Source: Aureimonas endophytica (GTDB lineage: Bacteria; Pseudomonadota; Alphaproteobacteria; Rhizobiales; Rhizobiaceae). Taken from it: DNA of 64,000 nt. This document shows positions 61,019 to 64,000 of the stretch, piece after piece; position 1 is the stretch's first letter, and every line of letters starts with the position of its first letter. The stretch is from the NCBI RefSeq assembly GCF_014642635.1, contig NZ_BMIQ01000001.1, positions 186,001 through 250,000 of the forward strand, in the 5' to 3' direction. The notes beneath the pieces are model-generated. The model worked only from the letters and a program-made list of their open reading frames with translations, had not been told where the DNA came from and made no database searches. Made by a program: the position numbers and the translations under genes.

Positions 61019-61102
61019 GCGGGTGTGGCGAAACTGGTAGACGCACCAGATTTAGGTTCTGGCGCCGAAAGCGTGGGGGTTCGAGTCCCTCCACCCGCAC
61101 CA
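61019..61102 (+). tRNA. tRNA-Leu, anticodon UAG
   Basis: The acceptor stem GCGGGTG (61019-61025) pairs with CACCCGC (61092-61098), followed by discriminator A and encoded CCA (61100-61102). The anticodon stem CCAGA/TCTGG encloses loop TTTAGGT, so the anticodon is TAG (61053-61055), reading CUA leucine codons. A variable arm and the GGTTCGAGTCC T loop are present, as expected of a type II tRNA. It precedes tig, as in many alphaproteobacteria. Confidence 0.96.
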
Positions 61103-61284
61103 AACCTCCCGCTGGCGGGTGTTCGACGGCCATCCCTTCCGGGATGCGATTCATAAAGCGTGCGGACGCGCATCCGACGACGGGCGCGCCGGTCATCGCG
61201 ACGGAACGGGTCCGCGCGGCGAAGAAGAACAAGAAGGATCGGCGAGCGCGACGGCGTCGGCCGGTCATGAGAGGACTGACGGGA

Positions 61285-62643
61285 ATGCAGGTCAAGGAAA
61301 CGACGGCCGAAGGGCTGAAGCGCGTGATCGAGGTGGTCGTGCCGGCCAGCGATCTCGAGGCGAGGCTGCAGACCCGTCTGCACGAGGCGAAGGATCAGGC
61401 CCGCATCAAGGGCTTCCGTCCCGGCAAGGTGCCGGTCGCCCATCTGCGCAAGATGTACGGCCGCTCGATGATGGCCGAGATCGTCAACCAAATCCTCAAC
61501 GACACACCCCGCACCGTGATCGCCGATCGCAACGAGCGCTCCGCCATGCGCCCCGAGATCGAGATGACCGAGGACGAGGGCGAGGCCGAGAAGGTGCTGA
61601 GCGGCAAGGAGGACTTCCGCTTCAAGATCTCCTACGAGATGCTGCCGACGATCGAGCTGAAGGACACGGCCGGCATCAAGGTCGAGCGTCCGGTCGTCGA
61701 GATCCCGGACGACGAGGTCGAGGAGCAGGTCAAGCGCATCGCCGAGAACGCCCGCAGCTTCGAGCCGGTCGAGGAGGCGGCGAAGGACGGCGACCGCGTG
61801 ACGATCGACTTCGTCGGCAAGATCGCCGGCGAGGCCTTCGACGGCGGCAGCGCCGCCGATCAGGCGCTGGTGCTCGGCTCGAAGAGCTTCATCCCGGGCT
61901 TCGAGGACCAGCTCGTCGGCGCGACCGCAGGCGAGGAGCGCGCCGTGACGGTGAGCTTCCCCGAGGATTACGGCGCCGAGAACCTGGCCGGCAAGGAAGC
62001 CGTGTTCGACGTGACCGTGAAGGCGGTGGCCCGTCCGGTCGAGCAGGAGCTCGACGATGAAGTGGCGAAGAAGCTCGGCATCGAGTCGCTGGAGCGCCTG
62101 CGCACCGTGGTGCGCGAGCAGATCGAGAGCCAGTACGGCATGGCGACGCGCCAGAAGGTGAAGCGCCAGCTTCTCGACGCGCTCGACAAGGACTACGACT
62201 TCGACCTGCCGGAGAAGCTCGTCCAGGCCGAGTTCGACAATATCTGGGCGCAGGTCACCCGCGAGCTCGAGCAGGCCGGCAAGAGCTTCGAGGACGAGGA
62301 GACGACGGAGGAGAAGGCGCGCGAAGAGTATATGACGCTCGCCCGTCGCCGCGTCCGTCTCGGCCTCGTTCTGTCCGAGATGGGCGAGAAGGCGGGTGTG
62401 CAGATCTCCGACGAGGAGATGCAGCGCGCGCTGTTCGAGCAGATCCGCCGCTTCCCCGGTCAGGAGCAGCAGATCTACGAGTTCTACCAGAAGAACCCGG
62501 AAGCCCTCGCCAGCCTGCGCGCCCCGCTCTACGAGGAGAAGGTCGTCGACTGGCTGCTGACCAAGATCGACGTCACCGACAAGACGGTGACGAAGGAGGA
62601 GCTGATGAAGGAGGACGAGGAGCCGGTCGCGCTCGCGTCCTGA
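61285..62643 (+). CDS. tig: Trigger factor (ribosome-associated chaperone, PPIase)
   Basis: A 452-residue protein with the N-terminal ribosome-binding domain, including the GFRPGKVP signature (residues 44-51), the central FKBP-type PPIase domain ([20 protein letters not shown]) and a C-terminal helical chaperone domain. It binds nascent chains at the exit tunnel. The start ATG at 61285 begins the conserved MQVKET; the in-frame extension to 61144 is rich in Arg and Lys and not conserved. A terminator follows 30 bp after the stop, then clpP. Confidence 0.95.
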   Translation: MQVKETTAEGLKRVIEVVVPASDLEARLQTRLHEAKDQARIKGFRPGKVPVAHLRKMYGRSMMAEIVNQILNDTPRTVIADRNERSAMRPEIEMTEDEGEAEKVLSGKEDFRFKISYEMLPTIELKDTAGIKVERPVVEIPDDEVEEQVKRIAENARSFEPVEEAAKDGDRVTIDFVGKIAGEAFDGGSAADQALVLGSKSFIPGFEDQLVGATAGEERAVTVSFPEDYGAENLAGKEAVFDVTVKAVARPVEQELDDEVAKKLGIESLERLRTVVREQIESQYGMATRQKVKRQLLDALDKDYDFDLPEKLVQAEFDNIWAQVTRELEQAGKSFEDEETTEEKAREEYMTLARRRVRLGLVLSEMGEKAGVQISDEEMQRALFEQIRRFPGQEQQIYEFYQKNPEALASLRAPLYEEKVVDWLLTKIDVTDKTVTKEELMKEDEEPVALAS

Positions 62644-62671
62644 GGTCGCACCCTCTCTTTGCATCTCTGCG

Positions 62672-62699
62672 AAAGGCCGGCCTCGCGCCGGCCTTTTTT
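62672..62699 (+). terminator. Factor-independent terminator of tig
   Basis: AAGGCCGGC (62673-62681) pairs with GCCGGCCTT (62687-62695) across a five-base loop and runs into a T tract up to 62699. This is a textbook terminator, about 30 bp after the tig stop, so clpP is expected to have its own promoter. Confidence 0.85.
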
Positions 62700-62779
62700 C
62701 GTCCACTTTACGAAACGAGAACGCGCGCCCGGCCCCGGAACGCATTTCTAACCACCGACGAGCGCCCCCTCGCGCTCGA

Positions 62780-62810
62780 CTTGCGAAGCGCGGCCGGCAG
62801 GTCCTATCTA
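62780..62810 (+). promoter_or_regulatory. Candidate heat-shock/vegetative promoter for clpP
   Basis: CTTGCGAA (62780-62787) resembles the CTTGAA -35 of RpoH promoters, and CTATCTA (62804-62810) could be the -10, with about 17 bp between. It lies 73 bp before clpP, after the tig terminator. clpP is an RpoH target in many alphaproteobacteria. The match is partial. Confidence 0.4.
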
Positions 62811-62882
62811 CGCGTCGGGCTCCAGGCCATCCGATTCCTGTTCGCGACGGGTTCTCCGCCGCACCTATCGAAAGCTAGCGAA

Positions 62883-63524
62883 ATGACTCATCCGGTCGAA
62901 AGAGCCATGAATCTCGTCCCCATGGTGGTCGAACAGACCAATCGCGGCGAGCGGGCCTACGACATCTTCTCCCGCCTCCTGAAGGAGCGGATCATCTTCA
63001 TTACCGGTCCCATCGAGGACAGCATGGCGACGCTGGTCTGCGCCCAGCTCCTCTTCCTGGAAGCCGAGAACCCGAAGAAGGAGATCGCCCTCTACATCAA
63101 CTCGCCGGGCGGCGTGGTGACGAGCGGCATGGCGATCTACGACACGATGCAGTTCATCAAGCCGGCGGTCTCCACGCTCTGCATCGGCCAAGCCGCGTCG
63201 ATGGGCTCGCTGCTGCTCTGCGCCGGCCACAAGGACATGCGCTTCGCCACGCCGAACGCGCGCATCATGGTGCATCAGCCCTCGGGCGGCTTCTCCGGTC
63301 AGGCCTCGGACATCGAGCGCCACGCCCAGGACATCATCAAGCTGAAGCGCCGCCTCAACGAGGTCTATGTCCAGCACACGGGCCAGGACTATGAGACGAT
63401 CGAGCGCACGCTCGACCGCGACCATTTCATGACGGCCGACGAATCGAAGGAATTCGGCCTGATCGACAAGGTCTATTCGTCGCGCGAGGAGCTGGAGGCC
63501 CAGCTCCAGATCACCAGCCAGTGA
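62883..63524 (+). CDS. clpP: ATP-dependent Clp protease proteolytic subunit
   Basis: A 213-residue serine protease. The catalytic Ser is in [11 protein letters not shown], His in [10 protein letters not shown] and Asp in TLDRDHFM. Tetradecamers associate with ClpX or ClpA to degrade regulators such as CtrA. The start ATG at 62883 is taken; ATG 62907 (MNLVPMVVE) is in frame and also plausible, since a short propeptide is normal in this family. clpX starts 311 bp downstream. Confidence 0.95.
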   Translation: MTHPVERAMNLVPMVVEQTNRGERAYDIFSRLLKERIIFITGPIEDSMATLVCAQLLFLEAENPKKEIALYINSPGGVVTSGMAIYDTMQFIKPAVSTLCIGQAASMGSLLLCAGHKDMRFATPNARIMVHQPSGGFSGQASDIERHAQDIIKLKRRLNEVYVQHTGQDYETIERTLDRDHFMTADESKEFGLIDKVYSSREELEAQLQITSQ

Positions 63525-63835
63525 CGCCTCGGCATCGTTCGGGTCCGCCCGGGCGATGCCTTCCCGCCACACTTGTCCGGAAAGCGCCGCAACGGCCCGG
63601 CCGGTCCCGACGTTCAGATGCGACGAAGCCGGCCGTGCAAGCTTTCTTAACCGGCCGGACCGTCAGGATGGCTCAAGCTTGCGACATCAGCATCCGAGTC
63701 GTCGCAGGAATGTCATAGACGGCGCGTTCCAGCCGCGGGGCGCGACGGTTGCAATCGGGGCAACGTGGCATAACATAGGTCGAGACACGCTGTTTTTGCA
63801 TCGCAATGCAGGCGTCGGACCGGAAGGAAATTCGA
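63525..63835 (+). other. Intergenic region between clpP and clpX
   Basis: A 311-bp gap. It holds an inverted pair GCAAGCTT (63637-63644) and AAGCTTGC (63675-63682), 30 bp apart, near a TTCTTAACC stretch that might be a promoter element. CGGAAGGAAA provides the clpX ribosome site. The short frames here have no recognisable product, and no gene is supported. Confidence 0.4.
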
Positions 63836-64000
63836 ATGAGCAAAGTGAGCGGCGACTCGAAGAATACGCTCTATTGTTCTTTCTGCGGAAAGAGCCAGCA
63901 CGAGGTTCGCAAGCTGATCGCCGGACCGACCGTGTTCATCTGCGATGAATGCGTCGAACTCTGCATGGACATCATCCGAGAGGAGAACAAGTCCTCGATG
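63836..64000 (+). CDS. clpX: ATP-dependent Clp protease ATP-binding subunit ClpX, N-terminal fragment
   Basis: The first 55 codons before the right edge. [21 protein letters not shown] with Cys14 and Cys17, then CDECVELC, form the N-terminal zinc-binding domain that recognises substrates and adaptors. AAA modules lie outside the window. The ATG is preceded by GGAAGGAAA. It follows clpP in the standard tig-clpP-clpX order. Confidence 0.93.
   Translation, partial: MSKVSGDSKNTLYCSFCGKSQHEVRKLIAGPTVFICDECVELCMDIIREENKSSM

Overview
The window is GC-rich chromosomal DNA of an alphaproteobacterium, most likely a member of the Hyphomicrobiales (Rhizobiales). The case rests on gene content and order: exoR-xthA-erpA-dgt-argS-SPOR-nagZ-tatABC-serS-surE-pcm-LysM/M23-yajC-secDF, then trmFO, tRNA-Leu, tig, clpP and clpX. 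An Aurantimonadaceae-like genome is my guess and cannot be proved from the sequence. I see no insertion sequence, prophage, CRISPR array or rRNA.

Positions 1-5243 are accessory. They hold the start of a DegT-type aminotransferase, a D-xylose dehydrogenase-like SDR, a GNAT, and a compact locus I regard as the most likely undescribed system. That locus has a pyruvoyl S-adenosylmethionine decarboxylase homologue lacking the family's processing histidine, an FkbH-type HAD/acyltransferase fusion whose GTG start overlaps it, an overlapping acyl carrier protein, and a convergent branched-polyamine synthase (BpsA) homologue with an added zinc ribbon. Together they suggest an aminopropyl or polyamine conjugate made partly on a carrier protein. 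Positions 5420-9765 encode a two-gene RND efflux pump.

Positions 9840-23533 are a tetritol (erythritol-type) catabolic island. It contains EryC- and EryH/TpiB-like enzymes on the minus strand, and on the plus strand RpiB/EryI, a SorC-type EryD regulator, a five-gene ABC importer (Tat-exported binding protein, two permeases, two unequal ATPases), the kinase EryA, an extra D-2-hydroxyacid dehydrogenase and the flavin dehydrogenase EryB. Paired TGCAAA-type boxes, spaced 19 bp, occur in both intergenic regions flanking rpiB and are probable regulator sites.

Positions 23546-30250 carry an aldo/keto reductase, a LOV blue-light HWE histidine kinase, the pabB-pabA-pabC operon for p-aminobenzoate, a small lipoprotein, a single-domain response regulator and a DUF1127 micro-gene with a palindromic LysR-type site upstream. 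Positions 30490-36821 hold a Pcm-like methyltransferase, TolC, PopZ and ValS.

Positions 37258-55903 are conserved housekeeping and envelope genes ending in the Sec auxiliary operon. The scpA-scpB pair I would expect between nagZ and tatA is absent. Downstream of secF are homologues of two mitochondrial complex I assembly factors (NDUFAF3-like and NDUFAF6-like), then a DUF4153 membrane protein.

Positions 58903-64000 contain trmFO, a second DUF1127 gene followed by four hairpins with anti-Shine-Dalgarno CCTCC loops (a cuckoo/CcsR-like small RNA cluster), tRNA-Leu(UAG), trigger factor, clpP and the first 55 codons of clpX.
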